From the NCBI GenBank assembly GCA_943737045.1, contig CALSFV010000001.1, forward strand, positions 62,001-126,000: DNA of 64,000 nt, in the 5' to 3' direction. Source of the DNA: Parapristionchus giblindavisi. Lineage: Eukaryota > Nematoda > Chromadorea > Rhabditida > Diplogasteridae. A model generated the notes under the pieces. It saw only the letters and a list, made by a program, of their open reading frames with translations. It had not been told where the DNA came from and did not search any database. Made by a program: the position numbers and the translations under genes. This document shows positions 1-9,939 of this stretch, piece after piece (position 1 is the first letter of the stretch; every line of letters starts with the position of its first letter).

Positions 1-39
1 AGCATGTAGATCAGAGAGATTGGCCTTGAATGATCACTG

Positions 40-118
40 GGGTGATGTGATCTATAGTTCTGCCTGGCCAGTTTAGTTACGAAAAACTCTAGTGTCCCCT
101 TCTTTAATGCACTTTATT
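40..118 (-). repeat. Tail of a tRNA-derived (SINE-like) repeat
   Basis: The stretch reading GGCCAGTTTAGTTACGAAAA and ending in CCCCTTCTTTAA matches the non-tRNA tail of repeats at about 19,071-19,317, 31,618-31,866 and 51,374-51,640. Only the tail is present and there is no tRNA-like head, so this is a fragment. The family assignment rests on within-window similarity only. Confidence 0.5.
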
Positions 119-860
119 TTAAAATTAGTACATATGGCTGAATTTTAGAAGAGAACAGAAGTACCCTTCCCCAAGAGACTGATGTGCAAAATAAAATAAA
201 AATAAATATATAGACATATGTTTTTGTAAAGATGCATGACCGCGTCAAAGCAAGCAATCTCTGTCATCTACAAAAATAAAAAATAAATTAAAAATAAAAT
301 ACCGAGTTAGAGTCTTCAGGCGATAAATGAAATGATAGGCAAGGATAAGAAATGTTTGATAAAACGATGCGATGAAGATATTACAAACTACCAGTAGTAG
401 AAATCCTGAAAAGAAGTCTGTGTGTATACAATGCTTACAGGGAATGTGACCTCTCCAATGGCCTCTTCACCGCGCACAATATTTCTCTCTAACAACGAGA
501 GAGCGGAGACGTTCAAGCGGCCATTGACAAAGGTGTCAGTCCGTTTAATATTATATGCATCTTCAAAAGCCATGCCTAGCCGCTTGCAAATTGAGAGAAA
601 AAAGCATGAATACCTCCTTCAGATTTCAATGAATTGGAATATTTCGTGAAAAAGTAAAATCCGGTATCAGTCATGTGAAGGTGCTGAAATGTATTTTTTA
701 TTTAAAAAAAAGTTACTCAATTATATATTTATATTATATCTATTTTCAAGTGACTAGGAGAATTTAATTCCAAATAAATTTAGTTCATCTTAAGTGTTTT
801 CCAAATGAAATAGATTCGAAGTTATCATTTCTCATTTATAATACAATTATTAAATGAAAT
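119..860. other. AT-rich stretch without a recognised gene
   Basis: I see no convincing exon here. The part at about 440-545 contains a hairpin built on CTCTCTAACAACGAGAGAG, resembling the short hairpin MITEs seen elsewhere in the window. Because the Str-like exon just upstream on the minus strand needs further exons downstream, a decayed remainder of that receptor could lie here, but none could be aligned. Confidence 0.4.
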
Positions 861-902
861 TTATTTTACAATAAAATTTCTGGTATCAAAGCGCAAACTC
901 AC

Positions 903-1115
903 AGGCACTAGCGCCGCATGTCCTATGGTCACTACCAGGTCGCAAATGGTAAAAATCAGTAGAAGATACCGATATGAACCAATGTCTGCGGTGACTGGAG
1001 TCTTGCAAATCACGACTAACAGCAGTCCATTAGACAGGAATGATACGGTAGTGGTCACGGCGAGGAAAATAGAGTGAAACGGATCGGCGAATATCCAACG
1101 ATAAGGGGCGTCCAT
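903..1115 (-). pseudogene. Str-like chemoreceptor, first exon only
   Basis: A 71-codon exon with an ATG start at 1115 and a donor GTGAGT directly after 903. The translation begins MDAPYRWIFADPF and contains one hydrophobic segment (about residues 14-37) followed by IGSYRYLLLIFTICDLV. That pattern resembles the first loop and second membrane helix of the nematode Str family of seven-transmembrane receptors. In that family the receptors act in chemosensory neurons. No later exons with receptor character were found between the donor and the window start, so the gene is either a relic or continues outside the window. I cannot exclude a long intron. The subfamily is inferred from the short GSYRYLL-type motif only. 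Confidence 0.45.
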
Positions 1116-1267
1116 TTTGTGATCTGTAATAATAAAATATTTAGAGAAAAAGTCTAGGCTAATGTAGTGTAAAGTGTAATTTGTGATGGTATATATTAAT
1201 GAGGCATTTCGGTGGGTGGAGCGATGGTTGCAATGATCAATTAATCTCGAACTTACAATATTTCCAT

Positions 1268-1269
<2 letters not shown>

Positions 1270-1336
<67 letters not shown>
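1270..1336. repeat. (TA)n microsatellite
   Basis: About 33 consecutive TA units; a second short TA run lies at about 1396-1411. Open frames that run through it (IYIYIY tracts) are artefacts. Confidence 0.95.
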
Positions 1337-1339
<3 letters not shown>

Positions 1340-1453
1340 GCACATAAGGTAGCATGTATAAAACAATTGTAGTGTATTTTAAACAACTGTTACTATATAT
1401 ATATATATATATTTTTTTAAAACTTAATGAACATTGAATATTCAAAAACTAAT

Positions 1454-2830
1454 CTATTTATCTAGTTCATCATAATGGAACGTCTCTGTGGATGAAGGAA
1501 GCGATGGTCTAAGACCAAAGATCAGTACTACTTGCACGGATATGTATATAGAATGATGTGTTAGTCTACTGCGCAGTGTCTGCACTGAATACCTAGTAGT
1601 AGCATTTCCGCATTGAATGGGGGATGAGAGGGGATTAGTCATCTTGCAATCAAAATATGCATGACGATACTTTATGTTTTTCTAATCCGTTTTATATACA
1701 GATTCGAAGCAATGCTCGAAAACAGAAAATTCAATAAAGAATTGATTGCGTAATGAACAGTTGCCGTTAAACAGTGTTCGTTGATTTCCATTTCTTTTCG
1801 TATTCTCATAATATTCATGAAATTAATCACGGTTGTAATTTTCAAAGAGAAGAGAAATAATTTATTTTTGTTAGACGCACTATGATAACAGTTCTATTAT
1901 AATTTTGTCGACGTAAACTGATCTTAAATAATCGATCACTTTTCATTTTTGTTCTTAAAATCACACATCGCGATAATTACAAATCTCCTATCTGGCAATA
2001 ATCTCTCGCAGACGAATAAAGCGATAGAGTCTGGTCAGAGTAGAGGGTTTTGGATCAAATCGAGTCGATTCTTTAATCTCATAATTCATTGCATATCTAT
2101 ATCTTCACGTGAAAGGCAGATTGTAACCTTTTTGCAGTGATTTTTTGATCTTTCTATGACTATCAATGAGGCTATAACATGCAAGCCATAAAGTGAGCGT
2201 TGGTCATTCGTCCATTATTTCTAGACTTACAATAATCTTATTATGATAATATTATACATTCTTTATAAGATTCGGAACATTGGTCAGGTGAGTCATATTC
2301 CAATGCCCAATGGGATTCCTTTGTGGTCATGGGAAATTCGTTCTAAAAAAACTTTTATGAATTTTTCGTGAATTTCGAACAGCAAAGTAGCTGTATCATA
2401 CAATTCTTTTCAGATATTTTGTGTTTCGAAACATAAACTTGTAAATAATTCTAGACTCGTTGCCACTTCTTTGTTAACTGTTTCGGTGATGTCTGATGAT
2501 ACTGCAATTCTTTACGTAATTTGTTTCCATGCTTTCATGAAGGTAGGAGGACGATTTTCCCCAAACGAATTCCATACGATTGTAACGTCACGTTTGTAGG
2601 CAAACAGTTTTATGGATACCATAACTCCATGTTTTCTTCATTGATACACTTCGAAGTTCCATTCCCTGACAATTATCTCACAATGACATTGCAAGCTGAC
2701 GATGACTGGCATATACCGAGACAACGCGACCGACCTTCATCAATCCATAGATATTATATAACTGTTTTCTCTCATTGCTTGTGATGAAAAACTTTTGTAA
2801 TTCGATAATAAAGTATTTACGAAACTACGT
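1454..2830. other. Intergenic, partly duplicated, no gene recognised
   Basis: The part at about 1598-1790 is repeated in the same orientation at about 4855-5035 (shared GGATTAGTCATCTTGCAATC and CAGATTCG.AGCAATGC.CGAAAACAG), showing that intergenic DNA was duplicated along with the family genes. A plus-strand open frame at 2521-2784 contains PYDCNVTFVGKQFYGYHNSM and might be an old exon. It has no recognised domain or partner exons, so I do not call it a gene. Confidence 0.5.
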
Positions 2831-3050
2831 TCATTGAATGAGAAACGAAACAATAATCAGAATGCAAGTCTGTTGGTACATCGACGAAGGTGATCTCACT
2901 AAACGGATGAGTCTATTCAACCATTCAACAGTTTGAGAGCTTATGGAAAGAGAAGAGCATGTAGAGATCGAATATGATGGAAGGAGAAATAGAGAATAGA
3001 TGAGAAGAGACGAAGAGAATAATGAAAGATCTGGACCAACCATGATTTCA

Positions 3051-3058
3051 TATAAAAG
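3051..3058 (+). promoter_or_regulatory. TATA box of family gene A
   Basis: TATAAAAG lies 102 bases before the ATG and follows a block reading AGATCTGGACCAACCATGAT. The same block plus TATAAAAG occurs before gene C (33,840-33,847). TATAAAAG also occurs before gene B (7102-7109), pseudogene D (46,752-46,759) and, inverted, before gene E (54,480-54,487). Conservation in five paralogues supports a real core promoter. Confidence 0.75.
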
Positions 3059-3151
3059 GGTACATAAGCATAAGAGAAATAAAATCATTATTTTTTTCTT
3101 TTCTCTCGGATTCGATCTTGTTTTTATAACTCAGTTACAAATGATTGAATA

Positions 3152-3157
3152 TTTCAG
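3152..3157 (+). promoter_or_regulatory. Splice acceptor directly upstream of the start codon
   Basis: TTTCAG ends only three bases before ATG (TTTCAGATAATG). The same arrangement is kept in genes B, C and D. In nematodes this is the usual signature of an outron acceptor for trans-splicing of a spliced leader. No upstream donor is evident between the TATA box and this site, which favours trans-splicing over a 5' UTR intron. The leader used cannot be read from genomic DNA. Confidence 0.65.
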
Positions 3158-3160
3158 ATA

Positions 3161-4582
3161 ATGTGTAAAATCGTTTTCGTATTTGTGTCTTTAACAGCAC
3201 TTGCTCTTGCTTTCCCTGGAGGTCACGGAGGTCATGGCGGTAGAGGAGGTATTATCACTATGTACATTATATAATTAATTGAATCAAACCAGCAACACTT
3301 TTTCATAACAAATATAGTACACTCCAGTTAGTTATATTTTTCCTTTGTAGAGCCAAAAACAGAATAAGATGCATATTAATTTCTCTCTTTCTGCGATATT
3401 AGCTATCATTAGATGGGATTTATAAATGTAATTGAGACGGATGAGAGTGTCCTTATTCCATTATAATATCATTAGAACTCTTTTCATCTTCAGGTCATCC
3501 TCGTGGTCCTCCACCTCCTCCTTTCCTTCAGAATGTCACACAATCTGCTCGTCAAGACTTTTTCAAAATCTTCAATGTACGTTACACATTGTAGCTATTG
3601 AAATGATACTTACACTATTTCAGGATCGTAATCTAACCAAGGGTGAAATCAAGACCAAAGTCGGAGAGTGGGCAACAACAAATTCAGTTTCGGTGAGTGG
3701 CGCAATATGATCATAATAGATTCATACTGGAAAGCAGAAATTGATTCGTTCAATTGAAGAAGATACATAATTTGAAAATGTGTTTGTCTTCGAATGGCGG
3801 TAGACATTTCAAAGCTTTCTCCTGAAAGAAGTAATACTATGAATAGAACTGATTTGGAAGACTTTCGTTTCGTTTTCGCTTCGTTTTCGAGGAATTGAAA
3901 AATACACAAAATGCGAAGACGTGTTTGTCTTCAAAAAGCTGAACAAATGATAACAGAACAGCTCTCTATTGAAAATCGATAAAGTATGTGTCTCTTATAA
4001 AAATCTGTTCAGGAACAAGTGACAGCTTTCGAGACTGAAATGGAAAATGAAAAGACCGAGCGAAGACAGAACATTCAAATGCTGTTGGACAGCTTGCTGA
4101 TGCTATTTCCACGGTAAGTGTATTTTCATAAATACAATCGATAGGCCTTTTTTTTGTTTTGACTGGTGCACTTCAAACAATCAAAAGTTCGACTTTTTCA
4201 TATGAAAGTTGATCAATTGGCTAAAAGGGAAGAACTGTCGTGAAAAATGAATCGTCCGATTTTGAATGTCTATTGATTTCAGTTGAATGCAATCGAAGAT
4301 GATGAGAGTATCACACCTTCTGAGACAATGCAGAAGATCAGAGATACTATTGATGGGTTTTCTCCTGAACTAAGAGACTTGGTTCTCGCTGCTGTTCCCA
4401 ATCCAAAAGGACCCGGAGGGCCTGGAGGAAAGGGTGGTTTTGGAGGAAAGGGTGGATTTGGAGGAAAGGGTGGATTTGGAGGATTCGGAGGAAGAGGAGG
4501 ACAGAAAGGATTCAAAGGTTTCGGTAACTCAGAAAGCTTTGAGTTCGTTCAATACGGAGGTCGTGGAGGACATAAGTATTGA
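3161..4582 (+). pseudogene. SXP/RAL-2-like secreted protein, copy A, frameshifted
   Basis: Five exons: 3161-3248, 3494-3576, 3624-3692, 4013-4113 and 4283-4582. The intact paralogues C and E have the same exon structure. The protein would start with a signal peptide (MCKIVFVFVSLTALALAF), then a GGHGGHGGRG stretch, a proline-rich PRGPPPPPFLQN segment, the helical DUF148-like region (DRNLTKGEIKTKVGEW) and a glycine-rich tail of GG(F)GGKGG units ending GGRGGHKY. Exon 4 is 101 bases, not the 102 seen in the paralogues. One A is missing after 4075 (ACATTCAAATG against ACATTACAAATG), which shifts the frame and gives a stop at the exon 4/5 junction. Splice sites and exon 5 otherwise look undamaged, so the lesion is recent or is a sequencing or assembly error. 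Family proteins are secreted nematode proteins of uncertain function. Confidence 0.8.
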
Positions 4583-4589
4583 TTAGTAT

Positions 4590-7100
4590 ACAATACTATA
4601 TCACATTTTGTATGTAATGATTTACTCGCAATATCACTTTGTTGAACTCATGATAAAGAAAATTTCTAGTTTTCGGTTTTATGTCAAGCGTTTTTGATAT
4701 AATGATGAAAAGTATAATAATAATAATAATAATACTTTATTATTATTGGGTACGTAATTAAAATCGGATAAAATCCGATATAATTTCTGATATAATGATT
4801 TCTGATATAATGATGACAAGGATGAATATCAGATACAATCCTTTTTTTATCTGTAGCATTTCCTCATTGAAAGGGGATGAGAAAGGATTAGTCATCTTGC
4901 AATCCATAATTGTAAATGCAAAATCATTGTGACGAAACATTATGTTTTCCCTACAGATTCGCAGCAATGCACGAAAACAGAATTTTCAAGAGAGAACTGA
5001 TCGTTTGGTGAAAATTTTCAATTAAACTGTGTTGACTGATGTACATGAAAACGGACATATCAATTTCTAAATAGAGAAAGAGCCAAAAACTCCAGAGTTG
5101 TAGCGAGAGATTCGGATAGGATGATGGGAACAAAATGTTTGGCATACTTGTTTATTTTGAACTTGTGAAACAAGTATTTTGACATTTATTAATAAAAAAT
5201 TTTTTTCAGGAAGCATAATGTGTGTAACTCCAAAACGGCTACAACAAAGATGGGCATAGCAATTTAAGCCCCAGTGGTCCCGCGACGCCTGCGTGTTAAG
5301 GTTTTCAAGCCGTTCTCGGTCCAGCTAGAGGTCTAAAAATTGGGTTCATGTGGCAGAATTCGATGGTGATCACTGATGACGACTGTCTACTTCATTTGTC
5401 ATTGAAAACATTCCAAAAATTTGGAAAATGCAACTTTTGATGGAGACGGTTGCGCCACTATCGAGTTCTACAGTTCGAACCGGCGTGACGATGTTTCCAA
5501 TGATGCACTTTGAGCTCATATCTCCTCTCTCTAGAAGAAAATCTGCATATAAATAAAATAAAATACATATATCTTTGGTCGAATAAATAAACAAAATAAA
5601 TTCCTTGCACCATTATATCGATGACGTTCGTTAGCTGAATGTTTCGCTGATGGCTGCTGTTACAATAATTCTTTATGGTATTTTTTTTTCATTGGGTAGA
5701 GGTTCACTGTCTAGAAATTTATGGCCGAAGCAGTGGATCTCGCCTCTACTAATAACTACTTTTGATTCATTAATATCTAATTTTATGAGTACATTTGCAT
5801 GTTTTACTATGATATATCGGCAGTATTTTCTAGTATGAAGACAAGTATTTGCGAAATATCGTACACGTTATTACTACTGTGTCATATCCGCTAATTGTTA
5901 ACATAACAAAAATATAATTATCGAGTGATTTAGAATCATAAACTAATGTCTACGAAGCGACGAAATACCAGAGTAATTCTTGAGTTCCTCATCATACGTT
6001 TACTAAAAATGTTTAAAAAATTCTTTGCAAGGGCATTATAACATCACTCTTCACATCCCCATTCAATGTATAGTATTGAATACTTGCGATCTTTAATCTT
6101 TAATCTTTGATCTATTAGAGGTTGTTCCTACCGACTACTTCTATGACTCTCACCGTTTCATCATCGACGCTGAGGCTTGCTTCGAACTCAAGCACACTTT
6201 CTCCATCTCTTCTTTTGTAAGATCACAAAGAGCAAAGATCAAAGATGTAATAAAATCACAGACTGATATTCCTCTTCGTGGTCAATAAGGTGCATCAACT
6301 TTTTAAACTATTCATTTATCGTACACCACAAGGGTGTGTCATCAAGTACAAAGTGTACGAGTGCAATAGAATATGTGAAATGTCAAAATCATTAAAAGTG
6401 GGGGATACGGGGATGGAGGAAGGTTGATCACGCACAGGAGCCTCAGGAAGAGTTGAAATGGGAGAAGCCTCTAGATCGTAGTGAACCGTAACCGTGAACT
6501 TCGCCACATTTCCATAGTTGCTAGATTAAAGAAGGAGACCCTTGAGTTAAAGAAGGAGACCCTTGAGCATGACTGACTCCCGCCACGATAAGCATGTCGA
6601 ATATTGTTTATATTATATGGTAGTTCTCGTAAGGGACAATGAGAAAATGAGAGAGCAAAGTATACAAATCGGATGGGCACTCTCTACATGTCTTTCGATT
6701 CGTTCGATGAATCTCTACCATTCTATCCGAACAGTCTTATTACGAAAAAACTCGAGGGTCTGCATCTTTAAGGTTGTTCGGATTACGGTCAAAAGTAAAA
6801 ATGGCTCACTCTTGATATAGTCTACAACGGGATGAGTTTCCTGATGTCAGCATTTCCGCGACCTCGTATGAGAGAGGAAACAAAAATCCGAGAATCTGTC
6901 TGTCAGTCTGTCACCAACTCTGTCGACACATACATAGACGCAGATGATAATACAAGATCGATGATTCAGTCTGTTCGACGGTTTGATAACTTATGAAAAG
7001 GGACTACGATGTAGTTAGCGAATCTGATGGGAGGGGAAATAGAGGCAATCCAACTAAGAGACGAAGAGAAGAATACCAGACATGGACCAACAAAGGTTTC
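4590..7100. other. Intergenic region between family genes A and B
   Basis: It contains a direct copy of the segment at 1598-1790 (about 4855-5035) and a TIR-type MITE (6535-6772). Open frames here, such as 5650-5838 and 5370-5594, lack recognisable domains, splice structure or paralogues. I see no gene. Confidence 0.5.
6535..6772 (+). mobile_element. MITE family 1 (AAAGAAGGAGACCC termini)
   Basis: It begins TTAAAGAAGGAGACCCTTGAG and ends CTCGAGGGTCTGCATCTTTAA, an imperfect inverted repeat of about 20 bases. The first 22 bases are tandemly repeated once. Related copies lie at about 7350-7565, 37,388-37,685, 43,360-44,000 (interrupted), 50,151-50,445 and 61,853-61,998. Ends in TTTAAA or TTAA are compatible with a TTAA-type target, but no transposase is present. 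Confidence 0.7.
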
Positions 7101-7213
7101 ATATAAAAGAGTACCATACCAATAAGATAAACCAAAGCATCTTCATTTTCCTTTTCTCCAGAATCCGATATTACTTTGACAACTCAGTTTCAAGTGATTG
7201 AATATTTCAGATA

Positions 7214-8688
7214 ATGTGTAAAATCATTATCGTATGGGTGTCTTTAATTGCACTCGCGTTTGCCTTCCCTGGAGGTCTCGGAGGCTGTGGGAATTGCTTT
7301 GGTTGTACTATTCTTATTCTTAGGGACCTTTTACCTTTTCAACAATTTTATCATAATACGAGTGAAAATGGGAAAGTGAGAGAGTCAAGTAGGCAAATCA
7401 GCCAGGCACTACTAGCCTTAAAAGTTGCACTTTCAATGCGCATGACAAGCTTCAAACATATCATCAGGCAATATGAAATGTGTCGTTCGGTTCGTGTGAT
7501 AAATCTCTATCAGTCAACCCGAACAGTATTGCTACGAAAAAACTCGACGGTCTCCATCTTTACAATATACAATCGCACACGAAGTCCTGCGGGTGCTTTT
7601 GCCTGTGCCTATTTTTCATTCGCAACGCGTAAAAGGTTGTATGCAAAAAAAGGTTTATTTCTCAAATCTTTTCGGCTATATTCGCTATCATCAGTTTGGT
7701 TTAGCGCCTGCATGGAAGACACTCACTGGTAATTCTCTGAGATATGCCAGTTAGGTATCCTGTCTTTAATAGAAATGATAGCTTATTCCAAACTCTCTCA
7801 AAAATACTTTTTTGTTTTCATTTCAACTCTTTTCATATTCAGGTCAACCACAAGGTCCTCCACCTCCTCCCTTCCTTCAGAATGTTTCCCTATATGCTCG
7901 TCATAACTTTTTCAAGATCTTCAATGTCAGTCATTTTACACTTTAGTTATTTATTTTATTTTATTTATTTATCCAACAGTTTTATAAATTATTGTTGATC
8001 AAATTATTTCAGGATCGTAAACTCACTAAGGGTGAGATCATGAACAAAGTCGCAGAGTGGGCAAAAAAATATTCAATTTCGGTGAGTGCAACAATACGAC
8101 TGGAATAGATTCATTTTGGAAAACACAATTTCTGTGTTTTCGAGCACTTGAAGAAGACTTGCAATGTGTTTTTCTTCGAATGGGGTGGATATTTCAATAT
8201 TTTGAATTTAAAAAAATATCAGAATACTTTATTGAAAATCGATAAACTGTGAGTAACTCTTGTAAAAATCGTTTCAGGAAAAAGTGACAGAATTCGAGAA
8301 GGAAATGGAAAATGAAAACAAAGAGCGGAGACAGGAAATCATGGATACTGTTGGACAGCTTGCTGATGCCATTACTACAGTAAGTTGAGGTTTTTCATAA
8401 ATACACTAATTCAGTAGGTCATATTAGCATAATAGCGGCTGATTTCAGTTGAATGCGATAGAAGATGATAAGAGCATCACTCCTTTTGAGACAATGAAGA
8501 AGATCACGGAAACGATTGATGGATTTTCCCCGGAACTGAGAGACTTGGTCCTCGCCACTGGCCATCCTCGCCATCCATTTCAAATAGGAGGACATGGACT
8601 AATGGGTGGATTTGGAGGATTCGGTGAAGGAGGAGCACAGAATGGATTCCAAGGTTTCGGTAACTTCGTTCCAATCGGACTTCATTGA
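7214..8688 (+). CDS. SXP/RAL-2-like secreted protein, copy B
   Basis: Five exons, 7214-7274, 7843-7925, 8013-8081, 8278-8379 and 8449-8688, join in frame to about 184 residues. The signal peptide is MCKIIIVWVSLIALAFA. Next come a proline run (PQGPPPPPFLQN), the helical DUF148-like core (DRKLTKGEIMNKVAEW, then EKVTEFEKEMENENKERRQE and the LNAIEDD...SPELRDLVLA helix pair), and a shortened glycine-rich tail (GGHGLMGGFGGFGEGG) ending NFVPIGLH. That ending differs from GGRGGH(K/E)Y in the other copies. Intron 1 is enlarged by a MITE family 1 copy. The exon 1 donor is the least certain boundary: GTCTCG after 7274 fits the phase, and GTTGTA about 20 bases later is an alternative. TTTCAG precedes the ATG and a TATA box lies at 7102. 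Function in nematodes is unsettled; these are abundant secreted proteins. Confidence 0.8.
7350..7565 (+). mobile_element. MITE family 1 copy inside intron 1 of gene B
   Basis: Shares AATGGGAAAGTGAGAGAGTC, CAATGCGCATGACAAGCTTC and the end GGTCTCCATCTTTA with the complete copy at 50,151-50,445. The 5' terminus is degraded. It accounts for most of the extra length of this intron compared with genes A and C. Confidence 0.65.
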
Positions 8689-9124
8689 TGATAAGTATTG
8701 ATTACTTTGCAATACCTCATCACATTATTATGTAATCATTTACTTGCGATATGATTTTGTTGGACATTCGATAAAGAAAATGAATAGTTTTCGATTTCAT
8801 GCCAATCGTTTTTGATATACCGATGTAATGAATGAGATAATAGATGAATATCTGGGGTCCGTCCAATCTGTCACTTTGGACACCAAAGTCCAGAAGAAAG
8901 TTCGCATCTTTCCGTCGAAAGATGCGAGGAAAGATGCGAACTTTCCTCGCAACTTTCGTTGCAAGTTCTCTTACCCCTCTCAGGGCAAAGGGGCTTATAT
9001 ACTTGTAATAAAGTGTTCGGCAAACCTCAGACGGGTTTGGTGTGTGACTAAACTAACGGGTGGTGGGCGGAGCTCCGCCGGTTCTAACAACTATCAAGTT
9101 AACTCATTATTTAAGACATCATAA

Positions 9125-9320
9125 TCTACCATATCCGACCTACCGTAACCTACAGTAACCCAGTCCAGTGGGTCAGATTGATTCTGCTGGGTCAGATTTA
9201 GTAATTATCGCGGGAATAAGCAATGTATTCGCGAATGTGATTATGGCCTATCGTAAACTACCGTAACCCGGTTCGTAGGGTCAGATTAAGTGCGGTGTGT
9301 CATTTATTTCGGATCACATA
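9125..9320. repeat. Interspersed TACCGTAACC motif cluster
   Basis: Several copies of TACCGTAACC or its inverse within short distance. The same motif recurs at about 10,200-10,310, 22,400-22,770, 28,080-28,560, 20,290-20,400 and 30,525-30,640. It behaves as a dispersed low-copy satellite, not as telomere repeat. Confidence 0.6.
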
Positions 9321-9939
9321 AATCGTCCGTTTGAACGTACTACTACAATGTGGCAGATACTTTAGCTAATTTCGTTTCGCCAATTTACAAATTTATATAT
9401 TATTTTCATTATTATTAGCATATTTCGGAACAACGACGGTGTGGACAAATATATTTATACAAGCTATTTATAAACAATTTTAAAACTTTAAAATAGTCAA
9501 ACATGGAATTTAAAGGCTTTTCTTTCTTTTTTTTAAAATTGATATAAAAAAAATTTACAATGAAAAAAGCAAATAACGGATATAACACAATATAATCTAT
9601 AATACAATTTGAACAAATCAAGAATAAATTTGTAAGGTGGTTGTGAGGATGTGGATGAATTGAGGTATACGGTAAACACACGAAGATTAACATTACACTG
9701 ATCGCCAGCACATCGATTAGGAGATTGTAGAGTAACGTTGACGTACGCTCGACTGTAAAGACCAAAGATCAAAAATCAAGATGAAAAATCGTAAATGTGA
9801 ATGAAACATAACGATCATTTTTTGAGCCCAATTTTTGTTCTTACTACTACGTAAGACACTCTAAGGCAAGAAATATCATTTACCGCTAATCAATAAATTG
9901 ATCCTATTCAAACAACAATTTCGTATACCGTACCTCATA

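Noticed and set aside
861..1445. 194-codon frame with long YIYIYI tract
   Set aside because: It runs through a TA microsatellite. Only the 903-1115 part looks coding.
4279..4515. Proline-rich antisense frames (PPNPPFPP) opposite the glycine-rich exons, also at 34,866-35,159 and 53,341-53,580
   Set aside because: They are shadows of the GGN-rich repeat on the coding strand and have no splice or start context.
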